Source: an uncultured Lactobacillus sp. (GTDB lineage: Bacteria; Bacillota; Bacilli; Lactobacillales; Lactobacillaceae). From it: a DNA stretch of 64,000 nt. A model generated the notes under the pieces. It was not told the origin of the DNA and made no database searches. It saw only the letters and a list, made by a program, of their open reading frames with translations. Positions 43,997-52,900 of the stretch are shown here, piece by piece; position 1 is the stretch's first letter, and each line of letters starts with the position of its first letter. Both the position numbers and the translations under genes were made by a program. Location of the stretch: assembly GCA_937916845.1 (NCBI GenBank), contig CALFSK010000069.1, positions 1 to 64,000 of the forward strand. The letters are read 5' to 3'.

Positions 43997-44029
43997 GAGG
44001 GCGTTAAGAAAACGAGGGGAGTAATCCAA

Positions 44030-44284
44030 ATGGCCACCGGAATTTTGAAACAAATTGATTTAACAACAACGCGTGAACGGTACTTTTTTGTGGATGCGCA
44101 ACGTACTGCGGATCGAATTTGGATTCGCTCGCTGCAAGCCTTTAAACCGTTGGAATTAACGTTTAAGGTGAGTGAATTGCGCGTTAACCATGACCAGGCT
44201 AGTACGGCCCGGGAAAATAAAAAGTATGAATTCAATGACGATACGGGTGGCCTGTTGACCCGCATCAAGACGTGGGTCAGTTAG
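44030..44284 (+). CDS. Small protein under a palindromic operator, unknown
   Basis: Function unknown. The 84-residue soluble product begins MATGILKQIDLTTTRERYFFVDAQR and is rich in Arg, Thr and Asp; no known motif is seen. GAGGGGAG precedes the ATG. The gene stands alone behind the promoter with the perfect palindrome, so it is probably tightly repressed. Structured repeat A copy 2 starts about 25 bases after its stop and could form its 3' untranslated end. Confidence 0.6.
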   Translation: MATGILKQIDLTTTRERYFFVDAQRTADRIWIRSLQAFKPLELTFKVSELRVNHDQASTARENKKYEFNDDTGGLLTRIKTWVS

Positions 44285-44308
44285 ATATTACAATTATGGA
44301 CCTAGTCC

Positions 44309-44485
44309 GGTTATTGCTGATAACATGCGGTCGTGGGACCGGGTTAAGCCTGAGAAGCGGTCTTAACCCTCGCCCGGAACACTTGCACAATTCGCAATTG
44401 TCCCGGACCGTCCGTGGTGTAAGACCGGCAGAAAAAAAGCGCCGCTCTAACACCACCTTCACGGCCGATGCTATCAGCAATAGCC
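44309..44485. repeat. Structured repeat A, copy 2
   Basis: This 177-base copy is closed by a 14-bp stem (44309-44322 with 44472-44485, core ATTGCTGATA/TATCAGCAAT). Hairpin 1 is GGGTTAAG (44341-44348) with CTTAACCC (44362-44369) around the same 13-base loop as copy 1. Hairpin 2 is ACAATT (44387-44392) with AATTGT (44396-44401). Hairpin 3 is GTGGTGT (44414-44420) with ACACCAC (44450-44456), with an inner CGGC/GCCG. Compared with copy 1, paired positions change together in all three hairpins while the first loop is identical. Confidence 0.78.
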
Positions 44486-44527
44486 TCCGATGATTCAATG
44501 AGTTTTGAGATCATAACAATTCTGACT

Positions 44528-44610
44528 GGCGGAGCGACTAATTTAGCAATCAATTAAAAAGATGGGCTTTAAGGAGTGATAATAATTCCCTAAAGTCCAT
44601 CCTTTTTTAT
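44528..44610 (+). repeat. Repeat B unit 1 (GGAGCG...hairpin terminator)
   Basis: Consists of GGCGGAGCGACTAATTTAG, then CAATCAATTAAAAA, then a hairpin GATGGGCTTTAAGG (44561-44574) with CCCTAAAGTCCATC (about 44588-44601) and a T run. A near-identical unit lies at 44812. The hairpin can act as a terminator. Confidence 0.7.
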
Positions 44611-44615
44611 AACAG

Positions 44616-44811
44616 CTAAAGATTAAAAGGTGAGTTTGGTGATTAAGTACAATTTTAGGATAATACAAGACAGCTACTTGTAAGCTATTTCGATTATCAG
44701 ACGACAGCAATAGTGAACCTATTTTGAGCGGGAGTCGGGTAGCCTTGGTGTGCTGTGTCGCAGACTGCAGTGTGGCTGGGACTGTCCCCCTCAGCACACC
44801 GAGGCTATCCA
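44616..44811. repeat. Diverged relative of the 59.5-kb MITE-like element
   Basis: It begins CTAAAGATTAAAAGG, close to the terminal repeat CTAAAGATTGAAAGT of the element at 59514, later carries ACAGCAATA and TCGGGTAGCCTTGGTGTGCT (the element at 59514 has TCGGGTAGCCTTGAGTGCT), and ends in AGCACACCGAGGCTATCC, an imperfect inverse of that block. The matching right end is missing. No coding capacity. Confidence 0.5.
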
Positions 44812-44925
44812 ACGGAGCGGATAATTTAGGCAATCAATCAAAAAGATGGGCTTTAAGGAGTGATAACAATTCCTTAAAGTCCATCTTTTTAGTAATGGCC
44901 GAGCACACCAAGGCTACCCGACAGA
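44812..44925 (+). repeat. Repeat B unit 2 and inverted-repeat arm
   Basis: ACGGAGCGGATAATTTAGG, then a hairpin GATGGGCTTTAAGGA (44845-44859) with TCCTTAAAGTCCATC (44871-44885) and a T run, nearly identical to unit 1. It ends with the arm at 44902-44922, which is a perfect 21-base inverse of 44734-44754. The hairpin probably also terminates the convergent LCP gene. Confidence 0.7.
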
Positions 44926-44939
44926 GCGGCTAATCAAGC

Positions 44940-45968
44940 TTAGTGGGTTCCATCCGTGTAAGTGATGGTATCTAGTCCGTCGGTGTTGTAATTTAGGTTC
45001 GTTTTACCGTCGTAAGCCGTATTTTGTGCGTTGAGTTTGGTTTCCATGTTGCTGATTTTAGCTGACTTTAAGCCCAGTTCCTGACGGAGTTGATCAGAGG
45101 CACTTTGTAAGGTGCTGGTGCTTAAAATTTGGTAGGAACTGGTGTTGATCCAAGCGGGTTGGCCAACGATTTGCGTTGATTTGATGCCTTTCAAGTTGGC
45201 GCGGTCGTGGGTTGCTAAGCCGACGAGGTCATTGAAACTCAGGTCGGTTTTAAGGTTACCTTTAAGTGAAGCAAGTAACTGGTTATAGCGACTATAGGTG
45301 CCGGTCTTGGTCAGCTTGACTAAGACGGCCCGCATCACTTGTTGTTGCCGCAATTGCCGGCCGTAATCGCCCCTGGGATCTTGGTAACGCATCCGGGAGT
45401 AGCTAAGGGCTTCCTTACCGTTCAAGTGGTGAGTGCCTTTAGAGATGCTGACACCGTCAAAATTACTGTTAATGGGACTGGTGATGGTTACCCCACCCAC
45501 GGCGTTGACGATTTGTTTCAGCCCACCCATATTAAGTGTTGCGTAGTAGTTAATGGGGATGTTGAGCAGCTTTGATACGCTGGCTTTAGCCATGGCTGAG
45601 CCACCGATATTATAAGCAGCGTTGAGCTTTTGAACGTTGGTCTTTTGGTCACCGACCATTTCTGCTAAGGAGTCCCGCGGAATGCTCGTAATAACGGTTT
45701 TCTTAGTCTTAGGATTGATGGTGACAACCATGATCGTATCCGAGTTGCCTTTGTCGATTCGGCCATCAGCCCCTGTGTCGACGCCTAGTAGTAGGATACT
45801 TAATGGCTTGGTGGTATCGACCCGCTGGCTATTGCCCGTATAAATAGCGGACTGGTACCGGGCCTGAGCCTGCCGAATGATCAGGCCAACTGAAATGGCG
45901 ACCATCAAAATAATTAATCCAGCCGCAATTAAAATTGGACGGCTTTTAGATTTTCCCATGTGCTGCAT
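44940..45968 (-). CDS. LytR-CpsA-Psr family wall polymer ligase
   Basis: A membrane-anchored enzyme that attaches wall teichoic acid or polysaccharide to peptidoglycan. The 342-residue protein has a short cytoplasmic N terminus, one helix (about 12-33) and an outside LCP domain with ILLLGVDTGADGR, SDTIMVVTINP, SIPRDSLAEM and the GDYGRQLRQQQVMRA motif; these hold the polyprenyl-phosphate-binding Arg and Asp residues. The ATG at 45968 follows GAGAGG at 8 bases; the longer frame to 46073 has no support. It is monocistronic, divergent from the FAD oxidase gene. Confidence 0.92.
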   Translation of the reverse strand: MQHMGKSKSRPILIAAGLIILMVAISVGLIIRQAQARYQSAIYTGNSQRVDTTKPLSILLLGVDTGADGRIDKGNSDTIMVVTINPKTKKTVITSIPRDSLAEMVGDQKTNVQKLNAAYNIGGSAMAKASVSKLLNIPINYYATLNMGGLKQIVNAVGGVTITSPINSNFDGVSISKGTHHLNGKEALSYSRMRYQDPRGDYGRQLRQQQVMRAVLVKLTKTGTYSRYNQLLASLKGNLKTDLSFNDLVGLATHDRANLKGIKSTQIVGQPAWINTSSYQILSTSTLQSASDQLRQELGLKSAKISNMETKLNAQNTAYDGKTNLNYNTDGLDTITYTDGTH

Positions 45969-46219
45969 GTTAACGACCTCTCTTAGTGGAACTTCCCCAA
46001 AATTATTAAACTCAACTACTAGCATACCTTGAGAAGTGCATGCCAGAAAAATACTTATTTTGAGTGTACGCAATTCAAAAAATAGATACCACTAAACGTA
46101 CTTAGATTGGAAACTAAGCTAATCGGTTATTTAGGGTTAATGAGGCTGTATTGGTGGCGAATCTGAAAACTTGATTTATACTGACCTATGTACTGATTAG
46201 ATAAAGTGAGGTTTTGACC

Positions 46220-47614
46220 ATGACAGTCTTTAGAGCATTTAGTAATGAAGAAGTTTTGGATGACTTGAAAGCACAAGTCACCGATGGAAAAGTATTTACT
46301 GATAAGGAAACGCTGCAAAAATATTCATTCAGCACAAAGATGACGGATGAGGATAGCGGCTTGGCATTGGCTTACGTTGAGGCACATTCAACGAGTGATA
46401 TCCAGGGCACCTTAAAAATTGCCCGGAAGTACCATATTCCGGTTGTGCCCCAAGCGCAAACGACCAGCACCGTAGTTGGTTCGGAGGGGATTGAAGGTAG
46501 CTTGCTCCTTTCGACGGTAAAAATGAACCGGATTCTAGAAATCAGTAAGGCCGATTCACTAGCCGTGGTTGAACCCGGGGTGATTAACGGTGATTTAGAT
46601 AAGGCCGCACGGGAACAAGGCATGTTTTACGCGCCAGATCCTGGTTCACGTCCAATGTCTGGTATTGGTGGCAACGTTGCGACGAATGCCGGTGGGATGA
46701 GTACCGTTAAATATGGTGCTACTAAAGATAACGTTCTTGGTGTGAACGTGGTTTTAGCCGATGGGCGCGAGATTAAGTTGGGCGGCCGGACCTTAAAACA
46801 GGCGTTTGGCTATGATTTAACACAATTGATGGTCGGTTCTGAAGGCACGTTAGGCATCATTACGAAGGTTATCGTAAAATTGTTACCGATTCCATTAGGG
46901 ACACCGGTGATGGGTGTGGCTTTCTTCGATAACATGACGGCGTTAGCCAAGGCCGTAACGGCAATCCGGATTTCTGGGGTTTACCCAACAATGTTGGAAG
47001 CTTTGGATGCGAACACGGTCGCTGCTTTGGATCGCTATGAGGATACCCATTATGCAGAGGATAACGCTGCGATGTTGATCTTCAAGCTCGACAACGGTGG
47101 TGAGGCCAGCATGAACGTCGTTAAAAAGTTGTTAGCTGAATATTCTGCTAGCAACGTGACGGTGACGACTGATCCAGACGAACAAGCTAAGCTGGAACAA
47201 TTACGGCGTGATATGTTACCAGCCGTCTTTGCAGGACAGAACCATATTATGGAAGATATGGCGGTTCCGTTGTCACAACTGGCACCTTTGATGGATTACA
47301 TTCAAGACCTTGCAAAACGGTTAGAGGTTAAGATTTATACGGCGGGACACGCTGGTGATGGGAATGTCCACCCAACGTTAGTTTGGCCAAAGGAAGCAAC
47401 GGAAGTACCAGAAAATGTCATTATCGCGCTACAAGAGATGTTCAAGCAGACGTTAGTGTTAGGTGGCACGATCTCTGGTGAACACGCCGTGGGGATGCTC
47501 AAAAACCAGTGGAACAATGCTGAACTCGGTGAAGACGTTGACCAACTGCAACATCAAATCAAAGCATTATTTGATCCGATGAACTTGCTCAATCCTAAGC
47601 GGAAAATTAACTAA
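46220..47614 (+). CDS. FAD-linked oxidase, GlcD/D-lactate dehydrogenase type
   Basis: A flavin oxidoreductase of 464 residues that oxidises a 2-hydroxy acid such as glycolate or D-lactate. The N-terminal FAD domain (about 35-220) shows GIEGSLLLS, PDPGSRPMSGIGGNVATNAGG and LMVGSEGTLGIIT. The C-terminal cap domain (about 220-460) holds TAGHAGDGNVHP and SGEHAVGMLKN. The ATG at 46220 follows GTGAGG at 8 bases; the TTG at 46214 is too close. No partner subunits (GlcE, GlcF) are adjacent. The substrate is uncertain. Confidence 0.9.
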   Translation: MTVFRAFSNEEVLDDLKAQVTDGKVFTDKETLQKYSFSTKMTDEDSGLALAYVEAHSTSDIQGTLKIARKYHIPVVPQAQTTSTVVGSEGIEGSLLLSTVKMNRILEISKADSLAVVEPGVINGDLDKAAREQGMFYAPDPGSRPMSGIGGNVATNAGGMSTVKYGATKDNVLGVNVVLADGREIKLGGRTLKQAFGYDLTQLMVGSEGTLGIITKVIVKLLPIPLGTPVMGVAFFDNMTALAKAVTAIRISGVYPTMLEALDANTVAALDRYEDTHYAEDNAAMLIFKLDNGGEASMNVVKKLLAEYSASNVTVTTDPDEQAKLEQLRRDMLPAVFAGQNHIMEDMAVPLSQLAPLMDYIQDLAKRLEVKIYTAGHAGDGNVHPTLVWPKEATEVPENVIIALQEMFKQTLVLGGTISGEHAVGMLKNQWNNAELGEDVDQLQHQIKALFDPMNLLNPKRKIN

Positions 47615-47710
47615 ACGCTAAGTTTCCTGTGAGTGTTGAGAAGAATCATTGCGGAATGTTCTGATTATGCTTATGATTGAGTTATGACCAATCCATGGAG
47701 GGGAAGCCTA

Positions 47711-47998
47711 TTGACACCAAAAAATTCTAACATTCGTTTAGAGTTTGATGCAGAAGTTTTGCGGAATGAAATCTTTGATGTGCATGACTTTGCCACCTTT
47801 GAACGGTTTTGGCAACGCTTTGAACACTTTTTGACTGACCGAATGGTAGCTGGTCGCTTAAATGTTTTAGAAGCGCACGGCTTGATTCCGAGTGAGTTTA
47901 GGGATGTTGCTGGTCGGCTAGCGTACTCAGCTGGTGATCAGGAATATCAGATCGATTACGATCAAATCGTCCGGGAATGGATGGTTACGACTCAATAG
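47711..47998 (+). CDS. Small soluble protein, unknown
   Basis: Function unknown. The 95-residue product is acidic and aromatic: NSNIRLEFDAEVLRNEIFDVHDF, then ERFWQRFEHFLTDRMVAGRL and a C-terminal QIDYDQIVREWMVTTQ. I use the TTG at 47711, which has GGAGGGG 7 bases upstream; the ATG at 47684 lies before that box. It precedes the alarmone synthetase gene by 48 bases on the same strand and may be co-transcribed with it. Confidence 0.6.
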   Translation: MTPKNSNIRLEFDAEVLRNEIFDVHDFATFERFWQRFEHFLTDRMVAGRLNVLEAHGLIPSEFRDVAGRLAYSAGDQEYQIDYDQIVREWMVTTQ

Positions 47999-48046
47999 TT
48001 ACGGTGCATGAGAGTGTTAAGAGTTTATAATTGGAGCGAAATTTAA

Positions 48047-48739
48047 GTGAGCACAGCAAATTCTCAACCAGTCGCAAATGATGATCAATTTTTACCAGCC
48101 CCGCCGGAGTTATTGCAGGCGGTCGACCAGCTGAAGGCCTACTCGTTGCGTTACGAGGTGGCCATGAAGTTGGTCTTGGACAAGCTGGATTACATTAGCC
48201 GGGAATATGAGTTACGCTACGGCTATGCCTTGATCGATAGCAAGCAGTCACGAATTAAGTCACCAGAAAGTATCGTGGGTAAGTTAAAACGTAAGCACCT
48301 GCCGCTGACCTTTGACGCGGTGTTTAGTAATTTACACGATATTGCTGGGATTCGACTGATTGTTCGATTTTTGAGCGATGTCAAAACGGTGGAAGATCTA
48401 TTAGCGACGCAAGCTGATATTAAAGTTCTAAGAGTGAAGGATTACATCCATAATCCAAAACCCAATGGTTATCAAAGCTTACATTTGATTCTTGGGGTTC
48501 CGGTCTACACGGTTGATGGTCCGAGTATCATCGAAGTTGAGTTACAGATTCGAACGATTGCGATGAATTTTTGGGCGTCGTTAGAGCATGAACTGAACTA
48601 TAAAAAGAACGTGCCCCATCAAGCTGCGTTACGGCAGTCGTTGACTAAAAAGGCACAATTAATTACCGAATTAGACCAGGAAATGGATGACATCAAGCAA
48701 CGGATGTACGATCCCGAACGACCACCGAAGAAATTTTAA
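48047..48739 (+). CDS. Small alarmone synthetase ((p)ppGpp synthetase)
   Basis: A stand-alone RelA/SpoT synthetase domain of 230 residues that makes (p)ppGpp from ATP and GDP or GTP, without the hydrolase or regulatory domains of Rel. Motifs include KSPESIVGKLKRK (about 72-84), HDIAGIRLIVRF (about 103-114), KDYIHNPKPNGYQSLHL and EVELQIRT; the Glu-rich EVELQIRT strand and YQSLH contact substrates. It starts with GTG at 48047 after TTGGAGCG. Whether it is RelP or RelQ cannot be decided here. Structured repeat C copy 1 begins 4 bases after its stop. Confidence 0.9.
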   Translation: MSTANSQPVANDDQFLPAPPELLQAVDQLKAYSLRYEVAMKLVLDKLDYISREYELRYGYALIDSKQSRIKSPESIVGKLKRKHLPLTFDAVFSNLHDIAGIRLIVRFLSDVKTVEDLLATQADIKVLRVKDYIHNPKPNGYQSLHLILGVPVYTVDGPSIIEVELQIRTIAMNFWASLEHELNYKKNVPHQAALRQSLTKKAQLITELDQEMDDIKQRMYDPERPPKKF

Positions 48740-48743
48740 AAGA

Positions 48744-48919
48744 GTGTGACAAAAGGCGGTCAGTTTGTGAGCATTAACGTGAAAGAAGCGATTATTCCTG
48801 GGCTTGGAATGGTCGATTCTTTCGGGTTAAGCGGAACAAATTGCCTTTTGTCACACGTTTTGGCCATAATAATAAGGGAAGCCAATCAGAAATAGCATGC
48901 TATTTCTGATTGGCTTTTT
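48744..48919. repeat. Structured repeat C, copy 1
   Basis: A 176-base element of two parts. The long hairpin is closed by GTGTGACAAAAGGC (48744-48757) and GCCTTTTGTCACAC (48843-48856), continues with CAGTTTGT against ACAAATTG, and ends in an apical stem GAAAGAA (48781-48787) with TTCTTTC (48817-48823) and ATTCC/GGAAT around TGGGCTT. It is followed by GGCCATAATAATA and a perfect 38-base palindrome (48879-48916) with a T run, a terminator. The copy at 54946 has the same layout and compensatory changes. Confidence 0.78.
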
Positions 48920-49173
48920 GAGTGTTGTCTCAAACTCATTTTTGGCGTCAAACTTGATGGGTATCAAGTCTAAAATTAAAGGGATTCGATAAACTGAATA
49001 AACCGTGAACTTTTTTAGGCCAAATGAAGCTGAATTATTTCCGATTACGGCGTGAACATGCTATTTTTAATAAGCAGGATCATGATTATTGATATTAAAT
49101 AATTATGATATTTATACAGAAGCCATAATGGTTGGGCCTAACTAAGTCCCAGTAATATTGTGAGGTGATTCAG
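48920..49173. other. AT-rich gap without recognised features
   Basis: Between repeat C copy 1 and the end of the TetR gene I see no reading frame, hairpin or binding site that I can support. Confidence 0.4.
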
Positions 49174-49752
49174 TTACTCGGTTGGTTCGGAAAGATCTTT
49201 AACCGGTTTGCCCCGGTACCACCAGTCGTTGATGAAACTAGCGAGTTCTTCTGGTGATTCGTTTAAACCGGTCTTGAGCCAGTAGCGCACGACGCCGACA
49301 ATCCCGTTGAGATAGTATTCGAACATGTACTCTTTTTCACGACTACCGATTCCCGGAACTTTACTAGGAATCTGTGCGAGAATTTCGCGTTTGGTCGTGG
49401 CAATGAAGCTCATTAAGAAATCTTGGTCAGTCGTCAGTATAAAGGAAGTAACGGCGTGTCGTTTCTTAACCACTTCGAAGATCCCCGTCAAAATGGCTTG
49501 TAATGAGTCCGGAATCGAATGTTCATCGATCACGGCTAGGAGTTCCTTAGTTGCATCTTGTTCCATCCGATTCATGCAGTCTTTGACATCTTCATAGTGC
49601 GCATAAAACGTTCCCCGGTTGATGTCGGCTGCTTTGCAAACGGCGGTCACGGTAATCTCATCGATGCTTTGTTCTTGTAGCAATTGGATGAGACTATCTT
49701 GAATTAAACGCTTCGTCATCTGGGAGCGCCGATTATTTTTTGTGCCTACCAC
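49174..49752 (-). CDS. TetR family regulator, divergent from MMPL gene
   Basis: A repressor of 192 residues. The N-terminal HTH reads TKRLIQDSLIQLLQEQSID, then VTAVCKAADINRGTFYAHY, and the rest is a helical ligand domain with YYLNGIVGVVRYWLKTG near the end, the TetR_C type of DhaS-like regulators. I use the GTG at 49752, which is 8 bases after GGAG; the GTG at 49761 overlaps that box. It is divergent from the 1449-residue MMPL gene, with palindromes between them, and almost certainly controls it. Confidence 0.88.
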   Translation of the reverse strand: MVGTKNNRRSQMTKRLIQDSLIQLLQEQSIDEITVTAVCKAADINRGTFYAHYEDVKDCMNRMEQDATKELLAVIDEHSIPDSLQAILTGIFEVVKKRHAVTSFILTTDQDFLMSFIATTKREILAQIPSKVPGIGSREKEYMFEYYLNGIVGVVRYWLKTGLNESPEELASFINDWWYRGKPVKDLSEPTE

Positions 49753-49802
49753 TTTATTCACTCCATTATTTGAACAGTATTGTTTAGTTTGTTTATTTTA
49801 TG

Positions 49803-49847
49803 ACAATTTTATGAAAATTGTTGATTGAAATTTCATTGGTTTTCAAT
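49803..49847. promoter_or_regulatory. Operator palindromes between TetR and MMPL genes
   Basis: ACAATTTT (49803-49810) and AAAATTGT (49814-49821) form a perfect palindrome with a three-base centre, and ATTGAAA (49824-49830) with TTTCAAT (49841-49847) a second one. Both lie in the AT-rich divergent promoter region, where the TetR protein would act on both genes. Confidence 0.55.
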
Positions 49848-49930
49848 TAACATATTGTTATTATTTAAACACATTGTTGATTAAATGTCACGATGTCGTT
49901 TTAGAATCTGATTTAGGGAAGGGATACAGA

Positions 49931-52900
49931 TTGAAAGGGAGCCGTAGACGCTTTACAATTCAAGCGATTATTTGGCTGGTAGTGATGGTAGCGGCCGTCA
50001 TCTTCCTGCCAAATATGAGCAGCCTGGTTCGTGAAAAGGGCCAGACTAAGCTGCCAAGCAGCGCCAAGAGTCAAGTTGCACAAGTCATCCAAAATCACTG
50101 GGGGCGTGGTCAAAATAACACGCGTCAAGTGGTCGTGGTCTTTAACAACGGTGACTCACCGTTAACTGACACGCAGAAGCAGGAGATCGATGGGACGATC
50201 CAACGCTTCAAAGTTCAAAAGTCGAAGTACCATGTGAAGTCAATGACTGCCGCAAGCGATAACGCGGCTGCCAAGAAACAATTGATTTCTAAAGATAAAT
50301 CGACCGAACTTTTACAGTTAATGGTTGGTAAGAATCAGACCGTTTCAAACATGACAAAAAACATCACTGAAGGTGCAAAGACGAGTGGTGTAAAGACTTA
50401 CGTTACCGGGAGTGACATCTTAAACGATGACTTCACGCAAGAAACGGAAGCCGGTATTCAAAAGACCGAAATTATTACGGTTATTTTCATCTTTATCGTG
50501 CTGACGTTAGTCTTTAGATCACCAATTACACCATTAGTATCACTGTTGTCCGTTGGGGTTTCATTTATCATTTCACTGAGTGTTGTGATGAACTTAGTTG
50601 ATAAAGTTAACTTTCCATTGTCGAACTTCACCCAGGTCTTTATGGTCGTGGTGTTGTTCGGGATTGGGACCGACTACAACATCTTACTGTTTGATCAATT
50701 CAAAGAAGAGCTCAGTCATGGCGATAGTCCGGTCGCCGCGACTGGGAGAGCACTAAAGATTGCCGGACGAACGATCTTGTACAGTGGGTCGTCACTATTG
50801 ATCGGGTTCTCAGCCTTAGGGTTGGCGAACTTCTCGATTTACCGGTCAGCGGTCGGGGTTGCGATTGCCGTTGCCATTCTATTGCTCGTCTTACTGACGT
50901 TAAACCCATTCTTCATGGCTTTGCTAGGACCACGGTTGTTCTGGCCAACTAAGAAGTTTGCTGGTGGCAGTACGAGTAAAATGTGGCACGGGATTGCGTT
51001 TAATTCCGTCCGTTACCCAATCATTGCGTTGATCGTGGTTTTAGGCGTTTCATTGCCTTTTGTCCTAACGTACAATAACGAGTTGAACTATGATACGTTA
51101 GCCGAATTAAACGATACGATTCCGGCTAAACAAGGGTTCAAAGTGGTTCAGAGTCACTTTTCAAAGGGGACGGCTGAACCGTCAACGTTATACATTAAGA
51201 CTGATCACGCTTTGAATAATGAAAAAGATTTAAAAGCGATTGATAGTTTAACGAAACAGTTACAAAAGGTTAAGGGCGTCAAGACCGTCGCTTCCGTCAC
51301 CCAACCAGGTGGCTCTGCCATTAGTGATTTATACGTTGGCAAGCAACTCGGGACTGTGACTAGTGGGATGAAGACCGCGGGTAGCGGGCTGACCAAGATT
51401 AGTGACGGTTTAGACACGGCTAACGGTAAGCTGAAAAAGGCTAACGTCGCGGGCAGTGTTAAAGACGTTAAGAAGTTGGCGGATGGTTCTAAGCAAGTAT
51501 CCGACGGCTTAAGCGAACTGAACGGTAAAACCGGGACGCTAGCTAGTGGGACGAGCCAGTTGGCCAGTGGTGCGAATACCCTGAAGACTGGGTTGGTCAC
51601 TTACACGAACGGTGTTTATACCGTCAACAGTGGGTTAAACCAGTTGAACAGCAAGACTGGAACACTTGCTAGCGGCGTTAATCAGTTAGCTAGTGGTTCA
51701 GGCCAAGTGACAAGTGGGTTAAACCAATTAAATGGTAAGACGGGTGCTTTATCCAGTGCGACCGGTCAGTTGGCTAGTGGTTCTAGTCAAGTTGCCAGTG
51801 GTGCCAACTCACTTAAGTCGAGCTTGGTGACTTATACGAATGGTGTTTATACCGTTAACAACGGCTTAGACCAATTGAATAGTCAGACTGGGACTTTGAA
51901 GTCTGGAATTACGCAGTTATTTGACGGTACCCAATCCTTAACTAATGGGTTGGATCAGTTAGATAATAGCAAGAAGTCCATTTCTGATGGGACGACCACT
52001 TTAAGCACCAGTGTTTCAAAGCTACAAGGTGGTTCTAGTGAAGTTTCTCAAGGGTTAAATCAATTAGCAGAACAGATTAAAGCTGGTAACAGCTCAGTGA
52101 GTGCTTCAGACCTTGAAAAGTTAGTCTCAGGGTTACAGGCAATCAATGGGAACATGCAGACGTTGATTGATAACTCTAGTGATTTGCCAGGAAGTATAAC
52201 GGCCTTAAATCAGGCGGCAACTTCGACTAAGCAGTCACAGTCAGCGATCAGTTCTGACATGACGGCCATTAAGGGCGCGTTAGAGAGTGCTGCTACGGCG
52301 GATGCGGCTGGTAGTCAGTCGTCATCGACAACTAGCGTGAACGGAACTACCGTGGCTGATGCAGCGGTAGCAGCCGCGGGTTCATCAGCAACTGCTGAAC
52401 AGAAGTCAGCCATTAGCTCGGCCGTAACGTCAGCGGTTAACGCCCAAAATAGTGCGAATGCGAAGACGAGTTCAAGTACGGCAACGACGAAGGCCAATTC
52501 TTCAGCGGCTTCCGGTCTCAGCGCTTTATCCGATTTACAAAAACAGTTAACAGCAATGAACGCTGCCACTGATCAATTACAAACGTTGAGTACTAAGTTG
52601 GGTAAACTTTCCTCACTTGGAACGTTAGCCAACGCAAGTATCGATGCAAATAACAAGTCGATCAATGCGGTCCAAGGGTTGCAAAAATCTTTGAGCAGTA
52701 TGCAAGAATTAGAAACTGCGGTTGGCAAGTTGTCTGACGGTTCTAACCAAGTGACTTCCGGTTTAGGCGAATTACAAACTGGAACTAACACGTTGGCAGC
52801 AAAGTTGAACCAATACACGACGGGTGTCTCAAGTGCCGCCAGCGGTGCTAACAAGGTCAACAATGGTGTCAGTGGGTTGAACTCACAAGTGCCAACGTTG

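Noticed and set aside
44540..44940. CRISPR array before the LCP gene
   Set aside because: There are only two units of unequal spacing, each with a terminator hairpin, and no cas genes.
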